Positions 37,283-49,023 of a stretch of DNA of 64,000 bases are shown here, one piece after another; the first letter of the stretch is position 1, and the number at the start of each line of letters is the position of its first letter. The notes below the pieces were generated by a model that made no database searches, was not told the DNA's origin, and was given only the letters and a program-made list of their open reading frames with translations. The stretch spans positions 1 to 64,000 of the forward strand of contig JAPOVX010000014.1 of the NCBI GenBank assembly GCA_026707935.1, in the 5' to 3' direction. The translations under genes and the position numbers were made by a program. This DNA is from Paracoccaceae bacterium (GTDB lineage Bacteria > Pseudomonadota > Alphaproteobacteria > Rhodobacterales > Rhodobacteraceae).

Positions 37283-38275
37283 ATGCGCATGCACATTGTT
37301 CGGAAACATGACGACGTTCCAAGTGGATGTCTCGGCGCAACCGTGGCAATCGGAAACTTTGACGGAGTCCATGTTGGCCACCTTTCGGTATTGCGTTGGG
37401 CAACCGAGGTGGCGGGTAACCTCGGATGCTCGGCAGGTGTCATTACGTTCGAACCGCATCCGCGTCAGTTCTTTCAACCGAACAAGCCGGCCTTTCGGCT
37501 GATGACACGTGATAGCCGGGCCAGACGACTGCAGATGCTCGGATTCGATGTCGTTTTCGAGATCACGTTCGATGCCGGTCTTGCCAACGCGACGGCCGAG
37601 GAGTTCTCACGATCGATTCTTGCTGATCGTCTGGAAATATCTCACGCAATCGTTGGGGCGGACTTCAGATTTGGCAAAGCGCGCGCGAGCGACGCGAGCG
37701 ACCTGTCGAGATTTGGCGAACGGTTCGGTTTCGGAGTCACGGTCCTGCCGCTCAAGATCGATGGAGACATCGAATACTCGTCGACGGCAGTACGCAAGGC
37801 GCTCACGGACGGACAGGTCGGGAAAGCAACATCGATTCTCGGACATCACCACAGAATCGAGGGGCGCGTCATCCATGGGGAGAAACGCGGGCGCGACCTG
37901 GGAATTCCGACAGCAAATCTCTCGCTGGACAATCTGTTCGTGCCTGCACATGCCGTCTATGCGGTCTCGGTTGACATCATTGACGGGGAGCACGCCGGAA
38001 ACTACGGCGGTGTCGCGTCGATCGGAACAAGACCGACGTTTGGAGTTGGCCAGCCTGTCCTTGAGGTCCATGTCTTCGGGTTTGACGGCGACCTGTACGG
38101 GACCCGATTGTCGGTCGCGCTCCTGGATCATCTGCGCCCCGAGACCAAATTCGACAGTGTCGACAAACTGGTTGAAGCGATGCACGCAGATTGCGTGCGC
38201 AGCCGGGAGGTACTCGCCGCCATCGCGGAATCTGGCAGCCGGGACCGGGACGGGAAACCCGCAACAGGCCTGTAG
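37283..38275 (+). CDS. ribF: Bifunctional riboflavin kinase / FAD synthetase
   Basis: A 330-residue bifunctional enzyme that makes FMN and FAD. The N-terminal nucleotidyltransferase domain has AIGNFDGVHVGHLSVLRWA, GVITFEPHPRQFFQP and ADRLEISHAIVGADFRFGKA. After ISSTAVR-like YSSTAVRKAL, the C-terminal kinase domain begins HHRIEGRVIHGEKRGRDLGI, with PTANLSLDNL and GGVASIGTRPTFG. ATG 37283 is chosen; the open frame reaches back into the MaoC gene without similarity. Another ATG two codons on is equally possible. Confidence 0.96.
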   Translation: MRMHIVRKHDDVPSGCLGATVAIGNFDGVHVGHLSVLRWATEVAGNLGCSAGVITFEPHPRQFFQPNKPAFRLMTRDSRARRLQMLGFDVVFEITFDAGLANATAEEFSRSILADRLEISHAIVGADFRFGKARASDASDLSRFGERFGFGVTVLPLKIDGDIEYSSTAVRKALTDGQVGKATSILGHHHRIEGRVIHGEKRGRDLGIPTANLSLDNLFVPAHAVYAVSVDIIDGEHAGNYGGVASIGTRPTFGVGQPVLEVHVFGFDGDLYGTRLSVALLDHLRPETKFDSVDKLVEAMHADCVRSREVLAAIAESGSRDRDGKPATGL

Positions 38276-38324
38276 ACCGTAGTTTGCCCTTTCATTGGCA
38301 ACCGAATTCCGACAAGAGTGCCGA

Positions 38325-38813
38325 ATGCGTAACCCAAAGAATGGCGAAAATCTCAGACCGGGATTCTGGGATGACCTTTCCCTCGAAGAACTCAATCCTT
38401 CAGAATGGGAGGCGCTGTGTGACGGATGCGGGAAGTGCTGCCTGCTGAAACTCGAGGATGCGGATACGGGAGAGGTACACTATACCGGCGTCGCCTGCCG
38501 CCTGTTCGATCATTTCCATTGCCGTTGCCGAAATTACGCGCAACGCCTCGACCTGATTTCGGATTGCATCCTGTTCACCCCCGAATCCGTCGCGGAGACC
38601 TCCGGATGGATGCCGGAAACCTGCGCGTACAGGCTCCGCCATGAAGGGAAACCCCTGCCCGCCTGGCACTACCTCAAGTCCGGAGACAAGGAACTTGTTC
38701 ATAGCCTGGGCCATAGCTTGAGGGGAAAGAGAATTCGAAATGAGCGGGGTGTTCCAGCATCCCGCCTCGAGGACCATGTTCTGGACGACCCTTCGGCCGG
38801 GACCATCGAATGA
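38325..38813 (+). CDS. YcgN-family cysteine-cluster protein (UPF0260)
   Basis: A 162-residue protein with the cysteine pattern of the YcgN/UPF0260 family: LCDGCGKCCLLK, GVACRLFDHFHCRCRNY, SDCILFTPE and ETCAYRL. These cysteines may bind a metal or an Fe-S cluster; the biochemical role is unknown. The N-terminus PGFWDDLSLEELNPSEWEAL is typical. ATG 38325 is preferred, and an in-frame TTG at 38295 is possible. Its stop codon directly abuts the start of the threonine aldolase gene (TGAATG). Confidence 0.9.
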   Translation: MRNPKNGENLRPGFWDDLSLEELNPSEWEALCDGCGKCCLLKLEDADTGEVHYTGVACRLFDHFHCRCRNYAQRLDLISDCILFTPESVAETSGWMPETCAYRLRHEGKPLPAWHYLKSGDKELVHSLGHSLRGKRIRNERGVPASRLEDHVLDDPSAGTIE

Positions 38814-39875
38814 ATGTTCTTTGCGTCCGACAATTCCGGGCCGGCCGCGCCGCAGATCATTGACGCGCTCGTCGCCGAAAACCATGGCTATGCCAGCGCC
38901 TACGGCAACGACGCAACCATGCAGACTGTCGCTGAAAACATTCGAACGGCGTTCGAAGCCCCCGATGCGGCGGTTTACCTGGTTGCAACGGGAACGGCGG
39001 CAAACGCCATCTCGATCGCGACGCTGACACGTCCCTGGCAGACGGTTTTCTGTCACGAACACGCACATGTCGAGGAAGACGAATGCGGCGCCCCGGAGTT
39101 TTATGCGGGAGGAGTCAAACTGACGACCGTGGGCGGTGCCGACGGAAAGATCAAACCTGAATTGCTGATCGGGGAAATCCGAAAGACAGGGTGCCTCGGC
39201 GTGCATGGGGTCCAGGTCGGGACCCTGTCGATTACCAATGTCACCGAGCGCGGCACGGTCTATTCGCCCGAGGAAGTCCGAACCCTGACCGGAATTGCCC
39301 GGAACCACGGGATGCATTGCCATCTCGACGGCGCCCGGTTGGCCAACGCACTCGTGGCGACGGGATGCACGCCGGCCGAAGCGACCTGGAAATCAGGAAT
39401 CGATGTCGTCAGCCTCGGGGGAACCAAGAACGGTCTAATCGGAGTCGAGGGTGTCGTCCTGTTCGATCCCGAACTCGCGTGGGAATTCGAGCTCCGGCGC
39501 AAACGCGGCGGCCACCTGTTTTCCAAGCATCGATTCCTGTCGGCCCAGATGAAGGCCTATTTTGAGGACAGTCTGTGGCTGGAACTTGCGGGACGTGCAA
39601 ATGCCGCTGCGTCGAGACTGGCCGAGGGGCTCGCGAAGATCGGAACGGCGCATTTCGTCCACCCCGTCGAAGCCAACATGATCTTTGCCGGGTGGTCACG
39701 TTCGGGCCATGAACGGGCGCAATCCGAAGGTGCCCAATACTACCTCTGGCCCCCGCACCAGGATTCGTCTGACCGCGACAACGATGTTCTGACTGCCCGC
39801 CTGGTGTGCAACTGGGCGACAACTGACGATGAGATCGACAGGTTCCTGGAGCTCATTGACGACCAGAACACATGA
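38814..39875 (+). CDS. ltaE: Low-specificity threonine aldolase (beta-eliminating lyase family)
   Basis: A 353-residue fold-type I PLP enzyme. It begins MFFASDNSGPAAPQIIDALV and contains YLVATGTAANAISIATLTRP, HCHLDGARLANALVATGC and the PLP-lysine motif VVSLGGTKNGLIGVEGVV. It should cleave L-threonine or L-allo-threonine to glycine and acetaldehyde. It is translationally linked to the YcgN-family gene (no gap). Together with the SHMT paralogue at 33947-35263, the window carries two retro-aldol PLP enzymes. Confidence 0.93.
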   Translation: MFFASDNSGPAAPQIIDALVAENHGYASAYGNDATMQTVAENIRTAFEAPDAAVYLVATGTAANAISIATLTRPWQTVFCHEHAHVEEDECGAPEFYAGGVKLTTVGGADGKIKPELLIGEIRKTGCLGVHGVQVGTLSITNVTERGTVYSPEEVRTLTGIARNHGMHCHLDGARLANALVATGCTPAEATWKSGIDVVSLGGTKNGLIGVEGVVLFDPELAWEFELRRKRGGHLFSKHRFLSAQMKAYFEDSLWLELAGRANAAASRLAEGLAKIGTAHFVHPVEANMIFAGWSRSGHERAQSEGAQYYLWPPHQDSSDRDNDVLTARLVCNWATTDDEIDRFLELIDDQNT

Positions 39876-40164
39876 GGCCGCGGCGGTCGGCTTGTAGAAC
39901 CCCGGTACCGGATTGCAGTCCGGGCTCCGGCTTTGAGCCTCACGCAACCGCCTTCATGTTCGCCGGCCTCGAGCCTGGCATGGCAGATCCCTGGCCGATT
40001 TTCCGGCGGATTGCCTCTAGGGTAGAGACAGCCGCGGCATCGGCGGTGCCTTGGTCGCGGAAGTCCGCATCACCCTGCCCCCGCGGGAAACGAGCCGAAG
40101 CGCAAGAGAAGGATGCATCCAGACGAGCGATCGTTCGCGAAAGATGCCCATGAATTCGTTGCTG

Positions 40165-40995
40165 TTACGGTTTGAACCCGATTGCTTCGCCCCAGGCCAA
40201 AGCCGCAAGTGCGCCCGAAGCATCTTTCCATTCGTCCAAAGTACGTTGCCAGTCGTCGAATTGCGCATGCGTCGCAAGTCCGTGTTTCACCGCCACCTCG
40301 ACGGTGTCCGAAGCGAAGAACCAGCCGGTCGCCAACGCGTGGAAAAAGGCGATGTCCTCGCCTGTCGCAAAGGTCTCGAACGACCCGCTGATCTCCAGGT
40401 CTGAGAAACCGGCGTCGATTAAAATTCCTTTCAATTCCTTGCCGATTTGGGGATGGCCGCCGTTCGCGGTCAGAAGACTCTGAAATGTTTCCCATACGTC
40501 TTCAAGACTGCCGAGAGTCGGTTTCAAGAATGAAGAGTCACCGATCAGTTCCCGGGCCGAGACGAACCCTCCCGGCTTCAGCACCCGCTTTGCCTCGGCC
40601 AGCGTTGTCCGGGTGTCCGGAACGTGCATGAGAACGGCGTGGAAATGGACGACATCAAAGAAATCGTCCTCATAAGGAAGATCGGTCGCGTCGCCCGTCC
40701 GGAAAGATGCGTTGTCATGTCCGCCGGCAACGGCCGCGGCCTGCGCCATCTCGACCTGCGACTCTTCCATGTCGACACCGTGCAACTCTCCGGGTTCCAC
40801 CGCCTTGGCAAGTCCCACCGAGATCGTTCCCGGACCGCACCCGAGGTCGAGTACGCGAAGGCCAGGCTTCAGGCGCGGGAGCAGGTGAAATGCGACATTC
40901 TCCGCGTTTCGGCGTTTGAGCAGCGCCAGAAACTCGTCGCTGTAACCCATCGTGTAGGTCGGATCACTGCCGTCCTGCATCTCTTTTCCCTTCAT
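40165..40995 (-). CDS. Class I SAM-dependent methyltransferase (UbiE/type 11-like)
   Basis: A 276-residue methyltransferase. The SAM-binding motif I is VLDLGCGPGTISVGLAKAV, with motif II ELHGVDMEESQVEMA and a post-motif VVHFHAVLMHVPDTRTTLAE typical of small-molecule methyltransferases. The C-terminal about 110 residues are helical and variable (substrate cap). The start ATG 40995 has an AGGAAG ribosome-binding site. The gene is monocistronic, and neither its substrate nor its pathway is evident. The 290 bp between it and ltaE hold nothing I recognise. Confidence 0.88.
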   Translation of the reverse strand: MKGKEMQDGSDPTYTMGYSDEFLALLKRRNAENVAFHLLPRLKPGLRVLDLGCGPGTISVGLAKAVEPGELHGVDMEESQVEMAQAAAVAGGHDNASFRTGDATDLPYEDDFFDVVHFHAVLMHVPDTRTTLAEAKRVLKPGGFVSARELIGDSSFLKPTLGSLEDVWETFQSLLTANGGHPQIGKELKGILIDAGFSDLEISGSFETFATGEDIAFFHALATGWFFASDTVEVAVKHGLATHAQFDDWQRTLDEWKDASGALAALAWGEAIGFKP

Positions 40996-41453
40996 TGTTC
41001 GGCTTCCTGTCCCCTTACCTTGCCTGCCAATCATGTGAGGATGCAAGCAATATCGGTCAACGAGGCCTCATCTTCCCTCCAGAAAACGAGGGTGGGCACC
41101 GGCACTGCATGGACCACACAATCGGGGACGTCGCCCCGGGCTTCAGGCTACCCGCAACCTCCGCCGCAATACGGCACGGCAACCTCACCGGATCTGCCAG
41201 GGTGAAGCCCCGGGGGTCCTGACGAGAACGGCGTCCGCGGTCGTCATCGCCTCCCCGGGGAAACCGGGAAATCATCGTCATGCGCCTTCAAGTTGAAGTG
41301 AAAGCAAACCGGTAGCCGAAACCGATCCCGAACACGAATTTCCTGCAAAGCCGGAAACACGTTGGAAGAAAGTCGGAATCACCTGCGAAATACTCCGAAT
41401 GATTCACAACGACTCAAGCCAAGGTCCAACACCCCGCAACGGGATATTTTCAG
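40996..41453. other. Gap upstream of the methyltransferase, no gene seen
   Basis: About 460 bp with no credible frame. The two flanking genes point the same way (minus), so the methyltransferase promoter should lie here. I identified no operator or RNA. Confidence 0.45.
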
Positions 41454-42062
41454 TCACCAACTTCCCGAACGACTGTCCAGCCAGGCATCGAGATAGGTCA
41501 GCCGGTCCTGGCCCCAGAACAACTGGTCATCGACGAGATAACTCGGCGCCCCGAATACTCCCCGTTCCAGTGCATCGTCCGTATTGCGTTCGAAGGCCTC
41601 CGCCGCTTTCGACATGTCTTCCTTCAATACCGATTCCGGAAACCCGTTTTTCTCTAGGCACTCGGCGAGGACATCGTGTTCGGAAATGTCCTTTTCTTCC
41701 GCCCAGCAAGCCCTGAGAATCGCGTGCACAAGCGAGCCGATGTTTCCTCCGCCAACCTCGCCGGCGACGATGATGGCGTGGCAGCTCGGCAATGGATCAG
41801 TCGGCCAATGGGCAGGCTGCAGGTTGATCGGAACGCCGTTCATATCGGCGATCCTTCGAAGTTCCTGGAAGCGATAGGCCTGCCGCGACGGATGCCGGTC
41901 CTTCGGCAATGGCGTCCCGGTTTCCGAAAAGACCTTCAACAAATGGAACGGCCGGTAGGAAATTCGTACATCGTGCTTCCGCGCGATCGCTTCGAGGCGC
42001 TCTCCTGCGAGATAGCAAAACGGAGAAAGCGTGAAGAGGTAATAGTCAATGTTCCGCATCAA
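41454..42062 (-). CDS. 2-hydroxychromene-2-carboxylate isomerase family protein (DsbA/GST-kappa fold)
   Basis: A 202-residue thioredoxin-fold protein of the HCCA isomerase/GST-kappa group. The active-site region reads YYLFTLSPFCYLAGERLEAI, with the Ser-Pro-Phe motif of the family. ISYRPFHLLKVFSETGTPLP, FRLHHA-like AYRFQELRRIA and GVFGAPSYLVDDQLFWGQDR are diagnostic. The naphthalene-pathway enzyme NahD uses glutathione to isomerise its substrate, but many members have other unknown roles. The genes around it give no aromatic catabolic context. Confidence 0.9.
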   Translation of the reverse strand: MMRNIDYYLFTLSPFCYLAGERLEAIARKHDVRISYRPFHLLKVFSETGTPLPKDRHPSRQAYRFQELRRIADMNGVPINLQPAHWPTDPLPSCHAIIVAGEVGGGNIGSLVHAILRACWAEEKDISEHDVLAECLEKNGFPESVLKEDMSKAAEAFERNTDDALERGVFGAPSYLVDDQLFWGQDRLTYLDAWLDSRSGSW

Positions 42063-42279
42063 TGGATTCCTTCCCGACGACTCCTGGGACCGAAATCAGA
42101 CTTTCCCGGCCATTTCAACTCTTGCCATGTCATCGACTGGCATCTTCGAAAACCTCGACGCGTCAAGGTGTGTCTTGTCGGTTGCCAGCGGACGGGTGCC
42201 GGGATTGCCCTGTCTCGGTGCGCGCGCGCCGTCCGAACTGGCCATCCGGTCACATGTCGTTCCCGAACCGCATCCTGAT

Positions 42280-43356
42280 TCAGGTCTTTGTGACATCCGA
42301 AACGTACATTTCCGCCTCGGACAGTCCCAATCCCTGTCCGGCCTCGAGAATCTCCCGCCACTCCGCTTCGTCGATCTCGATTCCATTCGCGTGCCGATCT
42401 TCTGCTGCCTGCCTCTCCGGATCGCCTGCGACACGTACAGGCCCGAACTGTTGGGCGGCGGGCGAAGATTTGACGTATTCGATCAGTGAATCGAGTTCCC
42501 CGGACAACCAGGACGGATCGGCAAACTGCCTTGGATCGACAACTACGGTGAACATGTTGTTCAGGATGCTCCCGTTTCGCGGATTGCCGGGTTGTATCGT
42601 ACCGCCCCCCGACAATCCCCCGGCGAGCAACTCGCACATGAGTGCAAGACCTGAACCCTTGTGCTCTCCAAAAGGCAACAATGCGCCAAGCGGATCTGAA
42701 AACAAGGTGTTCGGGTCCGTGCACTGCCGCCCCTTGGCGTCCACGATGTTGCCGATGCCGACGTCCTCACCACGCGTCATGGCGACGCGCGCCTTGCCGA
42801 GAGCAATTCGACTCGTCGCCATGTCCAGCAGGAGCGAGGGTGTTGTGTCGGTGCCCGGGACAGCGATGCAAACGGGATTGGTGACGAAACGACCGGTTGA
42901 ACCGCCCCACGGTGCGACCAGTGGGGCATGATCGACGACGTTGACAAAGTGTATCGAAATCATTCCGGCGGACATGGCGATCTCGCCATACGCGCCGATC
43001 CTTCCGAGGTGATGCGCACTCTTCAACGTCATCACGGCAGCGCCGGACTGGCGGCACCGGCCAACCGCTTCGTCCATCGCTTCGCCACCGACTCGTCGCC
43101 CGAAACCCAGGTTGCCATCGAACTGGAGAACAACCCCTGCATCCCTGATTTTTGAAACCGCTGTTGCGGGCTTCAGCATGCCGTCAGCGAAATGCCGGGC
43201 GTAGGTCGGGATCATGCCGACGCCGTGGCTGTCATGGCCCTTGAGGTTGGCGTCGACCAGAGACCGCGAAACGAGACCGGCCTCCCAATGCGGACTGCCC
43301 ATTGCGCCGAAGATCGCCGTGCATGTCCGTTCCAGATTCTCGTGCGAAACGCGCAT
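42280..43356 (-). CDS. Ldh-family NAD(P)-dependent dehydrogenase (malate/L-lactate/ureidoglycolate type)
   Basis: A 358-residue member of the Ldh_2 (MdhG/YlbC/ComC) family, which is unrelated to classical Rossmann malate dehydrogenases. Family features are ANLKGHDSHGVGMIPTYARH, GGEAMDEAVGRCRQSGAAVM, the active-site region KSAHHLGRIGAYGEIAMSA, FVTNPVCIAVPG and LLPFGEHKGSGLALMCELLA. It should oxidise a 2-hydroxy acid reversibly with NAD(P). The substrate is not predictable. It lies 217 nt upstream of the isomerase gene on the same strand. Confidence 0.92.
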   Translation of the reverse strand: MRVSHENLERTCTAIFGAMGSPHWEAGLVSRSLVDANLKGHDSHGVGMIPTYARHFADGMLKPATAVSKIRDAGVVLQFDGNLGFGRRVGGEAMDEAVGRCRQSGAAVMTLKSAHHLGRIGAYGEIAMSAGMISIHFVNVVDHAPLVAPWGGSTGRFVTNPVCIAVPGTDTTPSLLLDMATSRIALGKARVAMTRGEDVGIGNIVDAKGRQCTDPNTLFSDPLGALLPFGEHKGSGLALMCELLAGGLSGGGTIQPGNPRNGSILNNMFTVVVDPRQFADPSWLSGELDSLIEYVKSSPAAQQFGPVRVAGDPERQAAEDRHANGIEIDEAEWREILEAGQGLGLSEAEMYVSDVTKT

Positions 43357-43628
43357 TGTCCCCCCGTTTGGGAATCGAACCGGTCGGATGTCATGAACCG
43401 GGAACTCCGGGGACAGGTTCTGGACCGGCCGCCTCCCTCTTCGCTGACCGAATCGAATACTGCCGAACGCTACGCAATCTGTCGACCCGGTTGATCCGGT
43501 TTTCGCAAAAGGCCGGGCGTGTCGGACTTGGCAACAGGAACGATCACTTGCAATTGAAACGGTCGGTGGTATTCGGTCGTCAGCAACTCGGTTTGCGGAC
43601 TCCGATCATCTTCTGAAAAGGAACAGAC

Positions 43629-44651
43629 ATGAAGCGGACCGTCGAACCCAAGTTGATTGCCGGAAATTCCAATCGAAAACTGGCTGCCGCCATCGCGCGG
43701 TGCATGTCAATGAACTGGGGCAAGACCGTAAAACTGGTCGAAACCCGGGTCGAACGATTCAATGACCAGGAGATCTTCGTCGAAGTCCATGACAATGTCC
43801 GGGGCGAGGACATGTTCATCATCCAGTCGACGTCAAACCCGGCAAACGACAATCTCATGGAACTCCTGATCATGGCGGACGCGCTCCGCAGGTCGTCCGC
43901 ACAGCGGATAACCGCGGTGATCCCATACTTCGGCTATGCCAGGCAGGATCGACGCACCCGCGCCCGGACCCCGATTTCGGCAAAACTGGTCGCGAATCTG
44001 CTGGTCGGAGCCGGGGTCGAGCGGGTCCTGACGATGGACCTTCATGCCGGCCAGGTTCAGGGGTTTTTCGACATCCCGGTCGACAACCTCTACTGTGCGC
44101 CGGTCTTTTCGCTCGATCTGCGCAAGCGATTTGGGGCGGACTTCGAAGATATCTGTGTTGTTTCTCCCGACGTCGGTGGCGTGGAACGCGCGCGCGAACT
44201 CGCCAAACGGGTCGGTGCGGAACTTGCCATAGTCGACAAGCGACGATCGGCCCCGGGCGTGGTCGAAGATATGACCGTGATCGGGGACGTAGCCGGCCGG
44301 CTCGCCGTCATTGTCGACGATATCTGCGATACGGCAGGAACATTGTGCAAGGCTGCCGACACGCTCATGGAAGCCGGCGCGAGGGAGGTCAGGTCCTACA
44401 TAACCCACGGCGTTTTTTCCGACCCCGCAGCCGAGCGGATTTCCCGGTCCGGCATGACCGAACTTGTCGTGACCGACTCGATCGTTCTGAACGACGCGGC
44501 GCGGGCATGCGAAAAGATCCGCGCTCTTTCGACCGCGCCGCTACTGGCGCAGGCCATCATGAATATCGCGAACGGAACTTCGGTTTCGTCACTGTTTGAC
44601 GAGGAAGTTCTCAAGCCGATCTACGAAGGCGCCGCCCCGATTACTCTGTGA
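43629..44651 (+). CDS. prs: Ribose-phosphate pyrophosphokinase (PRPP synthase)
   Basis: A 340-residue class I PRPP synthase that makes 5-phosphoribosyl-1-pyrophosphate for purine, pyrimidine, His and NAD synthesis. Motifs are [59 protein letters not shown], the flexible [12 protein letters not shown] loop and [20 protein letters not shown] (PRPP-binding). A GAAAAGGAACAG ribosome-binding site precedes the ATG. It is slightly longer than the usual 310-320 residues, as in alphaproteobacterial homologues. It converges with the atp operon with only 14 bp between the stops. Confidence 0.97.
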   Translation: MKRTVEPKLIAGNSNRKLAAAIARCMSMNWGKTVKLVETRVERFNDQEIFVEVHDNVRGEDMFIIQSTSNPANDNLMELLIMADALRRSSAQRITAVIPYFGYARQDRRTRARTPISAKLVANLLVGAGVERVLTMDLHAGQVQGFFDIPVDNLYCAPVFSLDLRKRFGADFEDICVVSPDVGGVERARELAKRVGAELAIVDKRRSAPGVVEDMTVIGDVAGRLAVIVDDICDTAGTLCKAADTLMEAGAREVRSYITHGVFSDPAAERISRSGMTELVVTDSIVLNDAARACEKIRALSTAPLLAQAIMNIANGTSVSSLFDEEVLKPIYEGAAPITL

Positions 44652-44665
44652 GATCCGGCCGGCGG

Positions 44666-45073
44666 TCATGCCTGGGTGCCGATTGCCCGTTCGAGGGCAG
44701 CCATGTCGCTCAGGTACTTGTCGGCGAGGTCCTTTTCGGGTCCTTCCAGACCCTCGGCTTCACGCTCGGCCGACTCGATGACCTGTTCGAGCATCTCCCT
44801 GGTTACATGCGCCCTTTCCACGGCCTGTTCCGCCAAAACGATCGCCGCATCGGCCGAGATTTCGACGTAGCCGCCCGTCACCACGAACTCCGAATTCTCG
44901 TCCCGGGAATCACGGACCCGCACGATTCCCGGACGCAGGGACGAGACAAGGGGCATGTGATTCGGAAGCACCGTGAAGTCCCCTTCCGTTCCGGGAAGCT
45001 CGACCTGGCTTGCTTCGCACTGCGCAAGCCGCCGGTCGGGAGCCAGGAGTTCAAACTGCATGGAACTGGCCAC
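44666..45073 (-). CDS. atpC: F1-ATPase epsilon subunit
   Basis: A 135-residue epsilon subunit of F-type ATP synthase: N-terminal beta-sandwich (MQFELLAPDRRLAQCEASQV, GTEGDFTVLPNHMPLVSSLR) and a C-terminal helical hairpin. It couples the rotor to F1 and can inhibit ATPase activity. The GTG at 45073 is preferred over the in-frame ATG at 45061 because GGAGG lies 6 nt before it. It is the last gene of the operon. Confidence 0.96.
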   Translation of the reverse strand: MASSMQFELLAPDRRLAQCEASQVELPGTEGDFTVLPNHMPLVSSLRPGIVRVRDSRDENSEFVVTGGYVEISADAAIVLAEQAVERAHVTREMLEQVIESAEREAEGLEGPEKDLADKYLSDMAALERAIGTQA

Positions 45074-45099
45074 GGTCCGCCTCCGTCAACCCGGGCCCG

Positions 45100-46554
<1,455 letters not shown>

Positions 46555-47427
46555 CTACAGCGCCTCGGCGCCTGAAATAATCTCGATGAGCTCCTTGGTA
46601 ATGGCAGCCTGCCGGGAGCGGTTGAACTCGATCGTCAGCTTGTCGATCATGTCACCGGCGTTGCGAGTCGCATTATCCATCGCCGTCATGCGCGAGCCCT
46701 GTTCGGAGGCGGCATTCTCAAGAAGCGCGGCAAAGATCCTGGCAGTCAGGGCCCGGGGCAACAGGCTCGCGAGAATCTCTTCTTCTCCAGGTTCGAACTC
46801 GTAGAACGTCGACGCCTCGGCGTCTTCCGGCTTCGGCAGCGCGGGAATCAGTTGCAACGCCGTCGGTTCCTGCGCGATTACCGAGCGAAATTCGCTGAAA
46901 AAGATCTTTGCGACGTCGAATTCGCCGTTCTCGAACCTGGTGACGATATCATCGGCCACCGATGTCGCTTCGCCGTAGCTGATCGTCTTGGCATGAGACA
47001 GGTCGATATGACCAACCAGCTGCTCCTCGTACTCCCTTCGAAGCTGTTCGCGGCCTTTCTTTCCCACAGTCAGGATCTTGACGGATTTTCCATCATCCAT
47101 GAGTTCGCGCGCGTGTATGCGGACCAGCCTGACGATGGCGGAGTTGAAATTTCCGCAGAGTCCACGTTCGGCCGTCATGACGACAAGGAGCTGCTTCTGG
47201 TCGCTCCCGGTTCCCCTGAGCAGGGGCGGCGCGTTTTCAGCATCCTTGAGAGAGGATGTCACGGTACCGATGATCCGTTTGATCCCCTCGGCATAAGGAC
47301 GGGCATTCACTGCCGCTTCCTGCGCCTTGCGAAGCTTTGCGGCTGCGACCATCTGCATGGCCTTGGTGATCTTGCGCGTATTCTTGACGCTTTCGATCCT
47401 GAGCCGGAGGTCTTTGAGACTTGGCAT
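46555..47427 (-). CDS. atpG: F1-ATPase gamma subunit (central stalk)
   Basis: A 290-residue rotor shaft subunit. The N-terminal helix MPSLKDLRLRIESVKNTRKI, TKAMQMVAAAKLRKAQEAAV and the C-terminal helix AMDNATRNAGDMIDKLTIEF, NRSRQAAITKELIEIISGAE are the conserved coiled coil. VMTAERGLCGNFNSAIVRLV is the family signature. It lies between atpA and atpD, as in all proteobacterial F1 operons. Confidence 0.98.
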   Translation of the reverse strand: MPSLKDLRLRIESVKNTRKITKAMQMVAAAKLRKAQEAAVNARPYAEGIKRIIGTVTSSLKDAENAPPLLRGTGSDQKQLLVVMTAERGLCGNFNSAIVRLVRIHARELMDDGKSVKILTVGKKGREQLRREYEEQLVGHIDLSHAKTISYGEATSVADDIVTRFENGEFDVAKIFFSEFRSVIAQEPTALQLIPALPKPEDAEASTFYEFEPGEEEILASLLPRALTARIFAALLENAASEQGSRMTAMDNATRNAGDMIDKLTIEFNRSRQAAITKELIEIISGAEAL

Positions 47428-47484
47428 TTTGTCGCGATCCTCGGAATTCGGTGCGGCAAACGTCGGGAAATCAATCAGAAACGG

Positions 47485-49023
47485 TCAGGAGAAACCCTTC
47501 AGGAAATCCTCGACAACTGCCTTCAACCGGTCTTCCAGTTCACCTTTCACCTTCCGGTCGTTCGCTGTGATGTCCTGCAACAGGTCCGTGTGCTTCTGCC
47601 TCACGTAATTGAGCAAGCCGGCCTCGAAACGGCTGACGTCGCCGACCGAAATTCCATCCAGATACCCCTGCGTGCCCGAGAAGATGACCACGACCTGCTC
47701 CGCGTTCGTCAGCGGTGAGTACTGCGGCTGCTTGAGCAGTTCGGTCAGACGTGCACCCCGGTTGAGCAAGGCCTGCGTCGCGGCGTCTAGATCGGAACCG
47801 AACTGCGCGAATGCAGCCATTTCACGATATTGGGCCAGCTCCAGCTTTATCGAGCCCGCGACGGATTTCATCGCATCGGTCTGGGCCGACGATCCCACCC
47901 TGGACACAGACAGGCCCGTGTTCACCGCCGGTCGAATCCCCTGGTAGAAAAGTTCGGTTTCAAGAAAAATCTGTCCGTCCGTGATCGAAATCACGTTTGT
48001 CGGGATGAAGGCGGACACATCGCCACCCTGCGTTTCGATGATCGGCAGCCCGGTCAGCGATCCTGCCCCATGGTCCGGGTTCAGTTTTGCAGATCGTTCC
48101 AGCAACCGGGAATGCAGGTAGAAGACATCTCCGGGATAGGCTTCGCGCCCGGGCGGCCGACGTAACAGCAGCGACATCTGCCGATAGGCAACCGCCTGTT
48201 TGGAAAGATCATCATAGATGATCAGGGCATGGCGGCCGTTGTCGCGGAAGTATTCGGCCATCGTCGTTGCAGAATACGGAGCCAGGAACTGCATGGGAGC
48301 CGGGTCCGACGCGGTGGCAGCAACGATGATGGAATAGGAAATGGCGCCGGATTCCTCCAGCTTCTTGACCAGCTGGGCAACCGTCGATCGCTTCTGGCCA
48401 ATGGCAACGTAGACACAATAGAGCTTCTTGGATTCGTCGTCCCCGGCGGCGTCATTGTACGATTTCTGGTTCAGGATGGCATCAAGGGCGAGAGCGGTCT
48501 TGCCGGTCTGGCGATCGCCAATGATCAGTTCGCGCTGCCCCCGTCCGATCGGAATCAACGAGTCGACCGACTTCAGGCCGGTCGCCATCGGTTCATGCAC
48601 GGACCGCCTTGGAATGATCCCGGGCGCCTTGACATCCGCCTGGGAGCGCAACTCGGTTTCTATCGGACCCTTGCCGTCGATCGGCTGCCCCAGGGCATCG
48701 ACGACGCGCCCCAGGAGCGCGTCTCCGATCGGGACGTCGACGATCGCGTTCGTCCGGCGGACCGTGTCTCCCTCCTTGATGTCCCGGTCAGTCCCGAAAA
48801 TGACGATGCCGACATTGTCGACTTCGAGGTTGAGGGCCATTCCCCGGATTCCGCCGGGAAACTCGACCATTTCGCCCGCCTGGATGTTGTCCAGACCGTG
48901 AACGCGCGCGATTCCGTCGCCCACGCTCAACACACGTCCCACTTCCGCGACTTCTGCTTCCTGACCAAAATTCCTGATCTGGTCTTTCAGGATCGCGGAA
49001 ATCTCTGCTGCCTGGATCGCCAT
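47485..49023 (-). CDS. atpA: F1-ATPase alpha subunit
   Basis: A 512-residue non-catalytic nucleotide-binding subunit. P-loop [58 protein letters not shown] and [20 protein letters not shown] are invariant AtpA regions. Its ATG overlaps the atpH stop by one base (TAATG), which implies translational coupling. The length is normal. Confidence 0.99.
   Translation of the reverse strand: MAIQAAEISAILKDQIRNFGQEAEVAEVGRVLSVGDGIARVHGLDNIQAGEMVEFPGGIRGMALNLEVDNVGIVIFGTDRDIKEGDTVRRTNAIVDVPIGDALLGRVVDALGQPIDGKGPIETELRSQADVKAPGIIPRRSVHEPMATGLKSVDSLIPIGRGQRELIIGDRQTGKTALALDAILNQKSYNDAAGDDESKKLYCVYVAIGQKRSTVAQLVKKLEESGAISYSIIVAATASDPAPMQFLAPYSATTMAEYFRDNGRHALIIYDDLSKQAVAYRQMSLLLRRPPGREAYPGDVFYLHSRLLERSAKLNPDHGAGSLTGLPIIETQGGDVSAFIPTNVISITDGQIFLETELFYQGIRPAVNTGLSVSRVGSSAQTDAMKSVAGSIKLELAQYREMAAFAQFGSDLDAATQALLNRGARLTELLKQPQYSPLTNAEQVVVIFSGTQGYLDGISVGDVSRFEAGLLNYVRQKHTDLLQDITANDRKVKGELEDRLKAVVEDFLKGFS

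Noticed and set aside
43357..43420. Sequence GGGAATCGAACC resembling the T-arm of a minus-strand tRNA
   Set aside because: The flanking bases cannot form the T stem or acceptor stem, and no anticodon arm fits. It is a chance match.
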